Shown: positions 43,484 to 51,933 of the stretch, one piece after another
Layout of the letters: each line of letters opens with the position of its first letter
Numbering within the stretch: position 1 is the stretch's first letter
Assembly: GCA_964342805.1 (NCBI GenBank)
Contig: CAYFHQ010000004.1
Coordinates: forward strand, 1 to 64,000
Source of the DNA: CAYFHQ01 sp964342805
GTDB lineage: Bacteria; Bacillota; Clostridia; Peptostreptococcales; Acidaminobacteraceae
DNA: 64,000 bases
Direction of reading: 5' to 3'
Position numbers and translations under genes: made by a program
The notes under the pieces: generated by a model
The model's input: only the letters and a program-made list of their open reading frames with translations
Database searches by the model: none
What the model was told of the DNA's origin: nothing

Positions 43484-44669
43484 CCATCATGATCCCATGT
43501 TTGAAAGGCCTGTCCATGTGACAAAGGACATCACTGAATTGGTGGGCTTTATTACCAGTGACATTCTAAAGGAGAGTCCTGCCTTGGTTGCTGACACGGA
43601 AGCGGGGCTAACGCCTAAGACTTTACTGGAAGAGGACATCGTCAAACGTCTAGATCGCTATCAGCAGTCCCTGAATCGTTCCCAACTGACCAAGGCAGTG
43701 ATGGATTTCATGTTTGGGTATGGGATTCTGCAGGAGTATATCGAGGATGAGACCATCACGGATATCGATGGTATGGCCAAGGACTATTTCACATGCAAGC
43801 GGGGGAGAGAGGTTCAAAGGCTACCTGTGGCCTTTCCCACCGAAGAAGCCTTTGAAAACTATTGCAAGTTACTGGTGATCAGAAATGGGGGCATTATCAA
43901 TGAAAATGACACCCATGCCAGGGTTGCAGACAGCAAGTACAGGCTACGGATCAATGTGTCCATAGCACCAAGGAATCTAACGGGGCCCTCCATTAATATC
44001 CGAAAACATCGTTTATCCAGTTATGGCTTAAAGGACTTGGAGACCCTGGGCATGCTAACTGTGGACCAGGCCGCCTTTTTTAGGGAGGTTGCCAGGGGGG
44101 ACCAAAGGGTTCTCATAGTAGGCAAGGGCGGTGCCGGAAAAACAACCCTCCTAAGGGCACTCTTGGAGGAGGTCCCCGACCACAAGAGAATCCTGGTTTG
44201 TGAGTCGGATAGTGAGTTGTACCCCAAACGAGAAAATACGATTGTTCAGCGGATAAAGAAGGCCCATGAAGGTGGACGACCTGTGACCCTGCAAGACATT
44301 GTCCGTGATGGTTTGACCATGTCCCTAGACGGTTACTGTGTGGGTGAGATTACTGGACCCGAGGCGTGGGACTTTGTACGGGCAGGCTTTACAGACCATC
44401 AAACCTGGGGGACCATCCACGGTGTGGGCACATCGGAAGGTTTGGAGCGATTACTGACCCTCATGGACCAGGACCAAACCCATATGGGTGTAGAACGGAT
44501 TTGTCAGGTTATATCCAAGAGCATTGATCTTGTTGTCTACCTCAAGGGCTTTCAAGTTCAGGAGGTCGCGAGGGTCGTTGCTGGACGTGGGGACTTTCTT
44601 GTTCAGCCCCTCGACCACCTTTCTCCTGTAGTGCCCACCGGGGAAACAGTCTGCGGTGAAAGGATATGA
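43467..44669 (+). CDS. cpaF: Tad/Flp secretion ATPase, CpaF/TadA family
   Basis: This 400-aa type II/IV secretion ATPase has an N-terminal helical domain and a RecA-like core with Walker A GKGGAGKTT (219-227). An Asp-box-like DGLTMSLDGYCVGEITGPEA segment and HGVGTSEGLERL, the His-box region, follow. It powers pilus assembly or secretion at the inner face of the membrane. The ATG at 43467 follows AAAGGGG. It overlaps the TadB-like gene by 4 bp (ATGA). Confidence 0.9.
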   Translation: MSLVTSHHDPMFERPVHVTKDITELVGFITSDILKESPALVADTEAGLTPKTLLEEDIVKRLDRYQQSLNRSQLTKAVMDFMFGYGILQEYIEDETITDIDGMAKDYFTCKRGREVQRLPVAFPTEEAFENYCKLLVIRNGGIINENDTHARVADSKYRLRINVSIAPRNLTGPSINIRKHRLSSYGLKDLETLGMLTVDQAAFFREVARGDQRVLIVGKGGAGKTTLLRALLEEVPDHKRILVCESDSELYPKRENTIVQRIKKAHEGGRPVTLQDIVRDGLTMSLDGYCVGEITGPEAWDFVRAGFTDHQTWGTIHGVGTSEGLERLLTLMDQDQTHMGVERICQVISKSIDLVVYLKGFQVQEVARVVAGRGDFLVQPLDHLSPVVPTGETVCGERI

Positions 44670-45640
44670 ACCCCATGCTGTTAATTGGTTTACAAGTAGT
44701 AACTGCCCTGTTTATTGGTTGTTACCTCACCACGTGGCTCAGCCGAATACGTATTCATGTAACCTTGAAAGACCTTCTAGTCCAAGGGGGCCAGGGTCGT
44801 CATGGTCCAGAGGGTGACTATACAGACCTTTACTTGTTGAACAAGCAAATATCCGGATGGACAATTGAAGGTGGCTGGCTGGAGGACCTGGAAAATCGCT
44901 TGCTTGTTCGTTCCGGTCTAAGGCAAAGGTTCCCTTGGATCAACATACAGGTCGTCCTGGGTTTTGAACTTGCCCTTGCCTGCCTGACCGGGGTGTCTGT
45001 TTATTGGGGGACTGGGGTATGGATGATAGCTGTTATAGCTACCTTGATCAGTACGGCCTTCCCACCCATGATGATTGGAATACTGGCCTTCCTTAGAGCC
45101 CAGAGACTCCGTATGGAATTGGCCGACTTTTTAGCGGTCTTACACCGTGGCGTTTGTGTGAAAGCGGACGTCCTATATGCCTTTGAACAATCCCTGGACA
45201 GTGGTCTTAAGGACCCCCTAAGGTCTTTGATACATGCCTTTGTTGTCCAAGTCAAGCGGGGCATGCCTGTGGAAGACGCCCTGGAACTCTTAACTTACTA
45301 TGTAGACCAACCCCACTTTCGAACGGCTATGCTCAGCATCCGTCAGACCCTGGTCTACCGAGGAGACGTGGTCACCATGTTGGAAAACCTCAGCTGGGAG
45401 GCCTTCCGCCTGGAGGACGAGTACAATCGCAGGCGGATTTCCACCCTGAAAGACCGATTTCTCCTATTGGGTGTCTCCCTGGGTTGCCTCCTTGCAGTTG
45501 GGGGCTATATGGCCCTCAATGGGCGCGTGAAAGCCTTCTATTTTCAGACGCCGTTGGGTACAACGATTGCTGTTGTTGCGGGGGTGGCTTTTCTATTGGG
45601 TCTAGTGATCGCCATGCAAATGGGCCGATTCAAATACTGA
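44666..45640 (+). CDS. Tad inner-membrane platform protein, TadB-like
   Basis: This 324-aa protein has hydrophobic segments near 5-22, 95-145, 272-290 and 300-320, flanking a type II secretion F-domain-like cytosolic region (LADFLAVLHRGVCVKADVLYAFEQSL). It is expected to form the membrane platform with the TadC-like protein encoded 7 bp later. Identification rests on topology, F-domain pattern and operon context. Confidence 0.82.
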   Translation: MNPMLLIGLQVVTALFIGCYLTTWLSRIRIHVTLKDLLVQGGQGRHGPEGDYTDLYLLNKQISGWTIEGGWLEDLENRLLVRSGLRQRFPWINIQVVLGFELALACLTGVSVYWGTGVWMIAVIATLISTAFPPMMIGILAFLRAQRLRMELADFLAVLHRGVCVKADVLYAFEQSLDSGLKDPLRSLIHAFVVQVKRGMPVEDALELLTYYVDQPHFRTAMLSIRQTLVYRGDVVTMLENLSWEAFRLEDEYNRRRISTLKDRFLLLGVSLGCLLAVGGYMALNGRVKAFYFQTPLGTTIAVVAGVAFLLGLVIAMQMGRFKY

Positions 45641-45647
45641 GGTGACC

Positions 45648-46490
45648 ATGAAAGAAATTATCCAATTACTCATGATCGTGTCAACAGCCTACCTGGCCAA
45701 TCTGGTGATCAAGGCGACTGTAGACCGGTGGGGGCTACCCCTAAGGGGCGTACGTTATGGAGCAAAAATGGCCCGACAAAGCCACTGGGATCCCCTAAAA
45801 GACGTGCAAGGGGAATGGCTTGAGTCCATCAGGCACAAAATGCGCCAAGCGGGCTATGAAGCGCCGTGGATGCCCTTTTTATATCTCATGCTCATGACCC
45901 TGGTCCCCCTTGTACTTTCTGGTCTAGCCCTGGCTACCAGATGGCCTGACCCAAGGGGAGCCATGATCCTGCTCCTCATGATACCCACCTTGACCACAGT
46001 TCACTTCAAAGAGTCTGAACGGAAAATCAGTAAGCAGTTTGAAAAGGATATCTACAAGGTCTTTAAGTATCTCCACCACCAAACGGAAGCGGGTATACTG
46101 CCCACAGATAGCCTTCGGGGTATTTATCAGGTTGTTGAGGAGCCCATACTCAAAAAAAGGTTGATCAAGTTGTCGGCAACGTATGGCCAGACCCTTGACC
46201 TTGAGACCGCTTTAAACCAGTTTAAAGAGGGATATGGGACCCGGTCAGCTGAAAGTCTCTGCATTGCCATTCGTCAAGGTATTCAGACTGGAGAAAATGT
46301 AACCTTGCTCCGCCATCAGGAGCGGGTCATGTTTCAAAAGTACTTTCATTATATTCAAGAGGAAACCAATCGAATGCGGTCTTTGACCTTTGCCATCGTA
46401 GCCATTGATTGTACCATTGTGGTCCTCATGATTGGCATCCCCTTGTGGATGGAAACGGCCAGGGCACTCACAAGATTATTTCAACAATAG
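45648..46490 (+). CDS. Tad inner-membrane platform protein, TadC-like
   Basis: This 280-aa protein has membrane segments near the N-terminus, about 78-115 and about 245-270, and a central F-domain-like region (FKYLHHQTEAGILPTDSLRGIYQVV). It pairs with the TadB-like protein. The ATG at 45648 follows TGAGGTGA closely; a GTG two codons earlier is possible. It is followed by a small Flp-like gene. Confidence 0.8.
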   Translation: MKEIIQLLMIVSTAYLANLVIKATVDRWGLPLRGVRYGAKMARQSHWDPLKDVQGEWLESIRHKMRQAGYEAPWMPFLYLMLMTLVPLVLSGLALATRWPDPRGAMILLLMIPTLTTVHFKESERKISKQFEKDIYKVFKYLHHQTEAGILPTDSLRGIYQVVEEPILKKRLIKLSATYGQTLDLETALNQFKEGYGTRSAESLCIAIRQGIQTGENVTLLRHQERVMFQKYFHYIQEETNRMRSLTFAIVAIDCTIVVLMIGIPLWMETARALTRLFQQ

Positions 46491-46507
46491 TTGCAAAGGA
46501 GGAAATC

Positions 46508-46717
46508 ATGCTGTTATATATTCAAATGAAACTAAGGGAAGTCTGGAATAACTATAAAGGGGAATTTGGTATTGGAGCAGTCTTAAGCATTGCCATCGCC
46601 TTGATCGTGTCGGCCTTCATCTTGATTCCGGGCGTTCAGACTTTCGCTCGATCAGTCGTGGCCAGTTTACAAGGCTGGTGGTCGACCTTCTCAACCAAGA
46701 TTTTTACTACCAGTTAA
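46508..46717 (+). CDS. Small single-pass protein, candidate Flp-type pilin
   Basis: This 69-aa protein has a basic-hydrophilic N-terminus (about 1-18), then a G-E-F-G-I start to a single hydrophobic helix (about 20-43), and a short polar tail. Size, topology and position among tad genes suggest an Flp-like pilin with a cleavage near Gly18. The classic G-(x4)-E-Y motif is not exact, and no prepilin peptidase is encoded nearby. AAAGGAGG precedes the ATG. Confidence 0.62.
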   Translation: MLLYIQMKLREVWNNYKGEFGIGAVLSIAIALIVSAFILIPGVQTFARSVVASLQGWWSTFSTKIFTTS

Positions 46718-46738
46718 GGCCACGAAGAGGAGGGGACG

Positions 46739-47350
46739 ATGATCAGTAAAAAGATGCGGTTTGTAGCAAGTCTTGTGGTGACCCTACTCTTGTTGGGTAT
46801 TCAAGTGTGGCTTGTTAATCAAGCCAACACCCCTGTCGCCCATACGACCCTTTATTATCTAAAAGAAGATGTACGGGTGGGAATGCCACTTGGCCAAGAA
46901 CATGTAGGGTCCATGGAGGTCGTGGCCAAAAACTTGGACGACAGTTGGCTAAGGCAAGAGTCAGATATTATAGGCCATTATGTCAAAAGTAGTTTGAGAC
47001 CGGGTCAAATCATCAGTAAAGAGGATCGTGCATCAACAGTGGTCCAGGCTTTGGGGGCAGCAGTACCTGCAGATCGTAGACGAATTACTTTGGAACTTCG
47101 TCCCCACCAAGCCAATGGTTGGCTCCTGGAAGAGGGAGACACTATCGAAGTGGCCCTTCTGACAGAAGATCAGCCCGGTCAGACTTTTCAAGGCCAAGTA
47201 CTGGCTATTTTAAATGAACAGCTGGTCGTCTTATCAGGTGCCCCTTGGTCCAGCCAGCCGAGATATCTACAGGTTACTGTAGAAAAAGAAGACGCTCTAA
47301 CCATTTTGGAGAAACTCAGGTTTAGTGAGGTGCAAATCCTCCTTCCATAG
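46739..47350 (+). CDS. cpaB: CpaB/RcpC-like SAF-domain pilus assembly protein
   Basis: This 203-aa protein has an N-terminal membrane anchor (about 8-26) and a SAF domain (about 40-105, with DVRVGMPLGQEHV and LRPGQIISKED), followed by a beta-rich half. In Gram-negative Tad systems CpaB sits by the secretin. No secretin is present here, as expected for a Gram-positive, and the protein probably works at the wall. It is the last gene of the operon. Confidence 0.8.
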   Translation: MISKKMRFVASLVVTLLLLGIQVWLVNQANTPVAHTTLYYLKEDVRVGMPLGQEHVGSMEVVAKNLDDSWLRQESDIIGHYVKSSLRPGQIISKEDRASTVVQALGAAVPADRRRITLELRPHQANGWLLEEGDTIEVALLTEDQPGQTFQGQVLAILNEQLVVLSGAPWSSQPRYLQVTVEKEDALTILEKLRFSEVQILLP

Positions 47351-47356
47351 ACGGGT

Positions 47357-47386
47357 TTGTTGATTCCCTAGTACTAGTGGTATAAT
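47357..47386 (+). promoter_or_regulatory. Extended -10 promoter before the hybrid pseudokinase
   Basis: TGGTATAAT (the -10 is 47381-47386) has the TG extension. A weak -35 TTGTTG (47357-47362) is 18 bp upstream. Confidence 0.6.
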
Positions 47387-47437
47387 TGCTTTGAATGTAG
47401 TGAAAATTCTATCAACTGACTAGGGGGCAATTTGTTC

Positions 47438-49045
47438 ATGACTACGCTGAGTATGGAACAGCTCAAGGAAGAACTCACCAAGGCGAATCAACGAATTGAA
47501 CAGTTGGAAATTCAACTCAAAGACAATGAACAAGAAAAAATCAAAGAAATTTTAGACCTCATACCGGATATGATCTTAATCGTCGACACTGATATGAAAG
47601 TGAGATGGGCCAATCGTTCTGCATTGGAAAAGAGAAAGGATGCTCTAGGCCAACATTGTTACAAGGCCTATAGGGGGCTCAATAGTCCCTGTACGGACTG
47701 TCCTTGTGCCATTGCCCTTCAAACGGGTGAAAAGGTCTCCGGTGTCATCGCCTTACAGGACCCGGACAGCGACACCGTGACCCACTGGGAGAACTTTGGT
47801 ATCCCCTTGGTTGACCACAGGGGTGAGGTGACGGGTATCCTGGAAATCAGCCGAGACGTGACGGCCTTGGTGGAGTACAACCAAAAAATCCATGAATATA
47901 CGGAAGCCTTAGAGCTGACGCGTAAGGAATTGGAGTCTTCCAATAGTGTGAAGACGGAGTTTTTAGGTAATCTTGCTCAAGATCTAGCTGTTCCTGTCAA
48001 CAGTGTGGTTGGCATGGTTCAAATGCTAGAAGGCTCTTCGTTAGATAACAGGCAACAAGAGTACTTGGATGTATTGGGTCAATCAACAGACAAAATAAAG
48101 TCCATTACCCAAAACATTGAGGACATGTCCCGTCTTGAAACGGGGAAGATTTCATTGAAACATGAACCCTTTCACTTAAATCAGATTTTTGAGGAACTGT
48201 CTGCTATTTATGGAAAGAAGGCAAAAGCCAAGGACATCATATTTGAGTCCACATCCGCTGTTGACCAACAAGTCTACATGGGTGATGGTCGACGGCTCCG
48301 CCAAGCCTTACTCAACTTGCTCAACCATGCAATGAAGCAAAATGAAAATGGTCGTGTGAAGTTTTCCATGAAGCGAATAGAAAATGGATATGACTATGGG
48401 GTGATTTCCTTCACGATTGAGGATGGGAGTCAACAACGATCGTCTATGCCCGTTCACTTTGACCATGGATTGGTATTGGAAAACCAACTGGAAAAGCACT
48501 ACGCTACGGCTGAAATCGGGATTGCCATTACTTATCAGATCATTGACCTGATGAATGGGGATATCATTGTCCAGCAAGATAATACGGCCGGTTCAACCAT
48601 TAGTGTGCAGTTGCGTTTTGACAAACAAATGACCAAGGCTGTGGAAACGACCACTGATCCTCAACCTGCAAAACGTACGAGTAAGCTTCGTATTCTTATT
48701 GCTGAAGACGAGATTGTAGGACGAGTCACCTACAAATTAATGCTGAGGGACCGTTATGATATTGTCTTTGCTAAGAATGGGGAGGAAGCCGTTCAGTTGT
48801 ACTTTGATGTGGAACCTGATCTTGTATTGCTGGATGTAATGATGCCTATCCTCAATGGTTTTGAAGCCTTTGATGCCATTGACTCCAAAGCCATTAGTCG
48901 CGTCCCCATTATAGCCGTGTCGTCTAGGGTAATAAGTACAGAAAAAGAGTACTTGACCAGCTATGGTTTTGATGATTATTTGGCCAAGCCATTTGAAAAT
49001 AAGGACTTGGAGCGGATTATCCATACCCATGGGAAGAAGCGATAA
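47438..49045 (+). CDS. Degenerate hybrid histidine kinase (PAS, HisKA-like, HATPase-like, receiver)
   Basis: This 535-aa soluble protein has an N-terminal coiled coil, PAS (about 34-145) with a Cys cluster (Cys74, 85, 88, 90), a HisKA-like helix pair (about 172-235), a HATPase-like domain (about 250-395) and a C-terminal receiver (about 416-530). The phosphoacceptor His is replaced by Gln181 (NLAQDL). The N-box Asn before Ala is His, and the G1 and G2 glycine boxes are lost (EDGSQQ; AEIGIA). The receiver keeps Asp466 and Lys517. It probably acts as a scaffold or phosphate-accepting adaptor. The ATG at 47438 follows AGGGGG. Confidence 0.82.
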   Translation: MTTLSMEQLKEELTKANQRIEQLEIQLKDNEQEKIKEILDLIPDMILIVDTDMKVRWANRSALEKRKDALGQHCYKAYRGLNSPCTDCPCAIALQTGEKVSGVIALQDPDSDTVTHWENFGIPLVDHRGEVTGILEISRDVTALVEYNQKIHEYTEALELTRKELESSNSVKTEFLGNLAQDLAVPVNSVVGMVQMLEGSSLDNRQQEYLDVLGQSTDKIKSITQNIEDMSRLETGKISLKHEPFHLNQIFEELSAIYGKKAKAKDIIFESTSAVDQQVYMGDGRRLRQALLNLLNHAMKQNENGRVKFSMKRIENGYDYGVISFTIEDGSQQRSSMPVHFDHGLVLENQLEKHYATAEIGIAITYQIIDLMNGDIIVQQDNTAGSTISVQLRFDKQMTKAVETTTDPQPAKRTSKLRILIAEDEIVGRVTYKLMLRDRYDIVFAKNGEEAVQLYFDVEPDLVLLDVMMPILNGFEAFDAIDSKAISRVPIIAVSSRVISTEKEYLTSYGFDDYLAKPFENKDLERIIHTHGKKR

Positions 49046-49068
49046 GTAAAACAGACAAATACGATACA

Positions 49069-49110
49069 AACGCTTGGGAAGTCATCTTGCTTCCCAGGCG
49101 TTGTTTTTTT
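49069..49110 (+). terminator. Terminator after the hybrid pseudokinase
   Basis: A 13-bp stem (49069-49081 with 49090-49102, one T-G pair) is followed by GTTTTTTT. Confidence 0.92.
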
Positions 49111-49122
49111 GTGGAAAAACAT

Positions 49123-49171
49123 TTGACAAAGCCCTATCAAATAGGTAAGATATAAATGATAATGATTATCA
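49123..49171 (+). promoter_or_regulatory. Promoter with Fur box upstream of the DUF2325 gene
   Basis: Perfect TTGACA (49123-49128), a 17-bp spacer and TAAGAT (49146-49151) are followed directly by TGATAATGATTATCA (49157-49171), an exact 7-1-7 Fur box. The box covers the expected transcription start, so iron-loaded Fur should repress the gene. Confidence 0.85.
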
Positions 49172-49185
49172 ATAGGAGGTTGAAA

Positions 49186-49503
49186 ATGAATGCGTTATTG
49201 ATCGGAGCAGATCGCTTGGGGAATATTCCATCTTTACTCACTTCCCATGGGATTGCAGACTATACCCATTGGGATGGTCGAAAAAAGGGCATGCGTAAAA
49301 TGAAAATTCCGACAGATACAGATCTTGTGATCATTTTTACGGATTTCATAGAGCACCGCCTGACAGAACGAATAAAAAGCGAATCCAAACAAATGAATAT
49401 TCCCTGTATATTCTCCAGGAGAGCGGTATCAGATTTATCGGTTCAACTGGACTTTTGTAAAAAGTGTGGTCTTTGCGATTTTGGAGACCCCCAATTGGGA
49501 TGA
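49186..49503 (+). CDS. DUF2325 family protein
   Basis: This 105-aa protein begins MNALLIGADRLG, the Rossmann-like start of DUF2325, and ends with a CxxCxxC motif (CKKCGLC) suited to metal binding. The family has no settled function. AGGAGG lies 6 bases before the ATG. The Fur box across its promoter ties it to iron limitation, which together with the cysteines suggests a role in iron or redox handling. Single-gene unit, with its own terminator. Confidence 0.82.
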   Translation: MNALLIGADRLGNIPSLLTSHGIADYTHWDGRKKGMRKMKIPTDTDLVIIFTDFIEHRLTERIKSESKQMNIPCIFSRRAVSDLSVQLDFCKKCGLCDFGDPQLG

Positions 49504-49518
49504 AAAGCAAATCACCTG

Positions 49519-49550
49519 AAGGTCTTCTGATAAAACGGAGGACCTTTTTT
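49519..49550 (+). terminator. Terminator after the DUF2325 gene
   Basis: AAGGTCTTC pairs with GAGGACCTT (9 bp, one T-G), followed by a T-run. Confidence 0.82.
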
Positions 49551-49616
49551 ATATTCTAGGAGTTGGTGGGGTCATCATGATACAATAGGGGCAACAAAGT
49601 AGAATTGGAGAAAAAC

Positions 49617-50801
49617 ATGAAATACAATATGATTGCTACTGCCGCTTTTGGTATTGAAGCTGTGGTTGGACAAGAAATAAAAGAGTTGGGATTCGAAAAC
49701 GTTCAAGTGGAAAATGGTCGGGTTCGATTTACAACAGATGAAGCGGGGATTTGTAAGGCAAATCTTTGGATCCGGTGCGCAGAACGGGTATTTGTTGAAG
49801 TGGCTTCGTTCAAGGCGAGAACCTTTGAACAGCTATTCGACAAGACCTATGCCGTAGATTGGGCCAAGTATATTCCAGCTGACGGTGAGTTTCCGGTGAA
49901 TGCAAAGTCCGTCAAGTCGCAGTTGTTCAGTCTATCAGATATCCAGCGGATCTGTAAAAAAGCCTCATCCAAAAAACTAGGCCAAGCCTATAAGATGGAC
50001 TGGCTGCCGGAGAACGGTGCCAAGTACCCCATCTTGGTGGGTATCCTAAAGGATGAAGTGACCATAAGCATTGACACCAGTGGAACAGGACTCCACAAGC
50101 GGGGCTACAGAGCCATGGGCAACGAAGCACCCTTAAAAGAAACCCTAGCTGCGGCCCTCCTTCGGATAAGCCGGTGGAAACCCTTTATCCCACTGATCGA
50201 CCCCATGTGTGGTACAGGCACCATAGCCATTGAAGCTGCAATGATGGGTCGAAACATCGCTCCAGGACTAAACAGAAACTTTGTGAGCGAGGATTGGGAC
50301 TGGATCCCCGATGACTTATGGAAAGAAGCTAAAAAAGAAGCTTACGCGGCCATTGATTTTGATGTGGAAATGGATATTCAGGCCTACGATATTAATGGCA
50401 GGACCATCAAAATTGCCCGAGACAATGCTGAAAAAGCAGGTGTTGAAGAGGACATCCACTTCCAACAGCGTGACGCCAAAGACCTGAACTCAAAGAAAAA
50501 GTATGGATATATCATATCTAACCCACCTTATGGTGAACGGCTCAGCGATAAAAAATCTGCAGAGGCCCTGTATAAAATGATGGGCAAAGTGTATGAAGAT
50601 CTGGACACTTGGAGTAAGTATATCCTCACCTCCCATGAAGAGTTTGAGCCGTGTTATGGAAAGAAGTCCACAAAAAACCGCAAGTTATACAATGGCAGGA
50701 TCAAGTGCTACTTCTATCAATACTTTGGGCCTAAACCACCACGGCGGCCAAGACCGACCCCTGAGGGAGAACAACGTCAAAATGGAAAAACCACAGATTA
50801 G
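49617..50801 (+). CDS. THUMP-domain class I RNA methyltransferase (RlmL/YpsC-like)
   Basis: This 394-aa protein has an N-terminal ferredoxin-like/THUMP region (about 1-155) and a SAM-dependent methyltransferase domain with DPMCGTGTIAIEAAM and the catalytic NPPYGERL. The family methylates guanine N2 in 23S rRNA (RlmL, position 2445 in E. coli). The ATG at 49617 follows GGAG; a TTG at 49605 overlaps that site. It overlaps the next gene by 20 bp. Confidence 0.9.
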   Translation: MKYNMIATAAFGIEAVVGQEIKELGFENVQVENGRVRFTTDEAGICKANLWIRCAERVFVEVASFKARTFEQLFDKTYAVDWAKYIPADGEFPVNAKSVKSQLFSLSDIQRICKKASSKKLGQAYKMDWLPENGAKYPILVGILKDEVTISIDTSGTGLHKRGYRAMGNEAPLKETLAAALLRISRWKPFIPLIDPMCGTGTIAIEAAMMGRNIAPGLNRNFVSEDWDWIPDDLWKEAKKEAYAAIDFDVEMDIQAYDINGRTIKIARDNAEKAGVEEDIHFQQRDAKDLNSKKKYGYIISNPPYGERLSDKKSAEALYKMMGKVYEDLDTWSKYILTSHEEFEPCYGKKSTKNRKLYNGRIKCYFYQYFGPKPPRRPRPTPEGEQRQNGKTTD

Positions 50802-51870
50802 CAAGTTCTATTCCGACATTTTAACGGGCATGAAGGACTATGTTCGCGTAATCGACCCCAATGGCAAGGTGCTCTATCAAAACAAACCCATGACTGAACG
50901 GATGGGTGATTTTGTGGGGCGTCACTGCTACGAGTTGTTAAAGCAAGATCGCAGATGCGAAAAATGTGTTTGCCAAAGCCGTTTGTCCGGTGACCTAAGT
51001 GCCACTAGGAATGTGCAAATCGATGAGCGAACATACTCAGTCGTCAGTGCACCTGTACAGGATCAAAAAGGGTCGGCCGTTGAGGTCTTCCACGATGTGA
51101 CAGAGCTAACCGATATCCGTGACCAGCTACAGCGGCAAAACCGCCAACATGAACGGGATTTGGAGTTTGCAAAAGCCCTACAACACAAATTGTTGCCAGC
51201 CAATCGCCTGTATAACGACCGGGTTCGTTGTAGGTCCGTTTATGCGTCTGCTGACCTCTTAGGTGGAGATATTTATGACATTTTTGAGCTAGAAGAAGGG
51301 CGGGTTGGTTTTTACATCGCCGACGTCTCTGGCCATGGGGTAACCAGCTCTATGATCACCATGTTCATTAACCGGACCCTGAGGAACATGGGTGAAGAAG
51401 CCCAGTTTCCCTGTAAGGCCTTGGCCTATCTCCATGAAGAATATGAACAGCTAAATATGTTTGACCAAAAATACATTACCATCCTGTATGGTGTCTATGA
51501 TCCAAGCGACCAAGTCCTGCGCCTGGCAAATGGAGGCCACAATTGTCCGCCGGTTTTGCAAGGCCCTGAGGGGCTCAATGAAGTGTCCGTTTCTGGTCTG
51601 CCCATTAGTGAACTGTATGGCTTGGTACCTTGCCAAGTGGTAGAGGTAGGAGTGAAGCCCGGGGACCGTTTGTTCTTGTACACCGATGGAATAATCGAAG
51701 CGAAGAATCACAGTGGTGTTCAATATGGTGAACGATTTATAAAGCTGCTGGACAAAAGCAAAGACAAGTCATCTGAAGAGGTGAATGCGTCCATAATGTC
51801 TGCTGTAAACCGGTTTACTGGAAATGTAATCAGCGATGATATGGCAATAGTTGCCCTAGATTTTTTATAA
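50782..51870 (+). CDS. PAS-PP2C (SpoIIE-type) serine phosphatase, RsbP/RsbU-like
   Basis: This 362-aa protein has a PAS domain (about 12-110) with a Cys cluster (Cys49, 59, 62, 64), a short coiled linker, and a SpoIIE-type PP2C domain (about 130-362). The metal motifs GGDIYD, ADVSGHG, LANGGHN, YTDGIIEA and SDDM are intact, so it should be active. By family analogy (RsbP) it would dephosphorylate an RsbV-type antagonist, and the window's only such protein is encoded at 6.3 kb. The start overlaps the methyltransferase gene by 20 bp with a distant GAGGGAG site. Targets are inferred. Confidence 0.86.
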   Translation: MEKPQISKFYSDILTGMKDYVRVIDPNGKVLYQNKPMTERMGDFVGRHCYELLKQDRRCEKCVCQSRLSGDLSATRNVQIDERTYSVVSAPVQDQKGSAVEVFHDVTELTDIRDQLQRQNRQHERDLEFAKALQHKLLPANRLYNDRVRCRSVYASADLLGGDIYDIFELEEGRVGFYIADVSGHGVTSSMITMFINRTLRNMGEEAQFPCKALAYLHEEYEQLNMFDQKYITILYGVYDPSDQVLRLANGGHNCPPVLQGPEGLNEVSVSGLPISELYGLVPCQVVEVGVKPGDRLFLYTDGIIEAKNHSGVQYGERFIKLLDKSKDKSSEEVNASIMSAVNRFTGNVISDDMAIVALDFL

Positions 51871-51933
51871 GACGATAGCGCCTGTCATTGTATGATCACA
51901 TGTCTACAAGGACGGGCGTTTTTTGGAGGGAAT

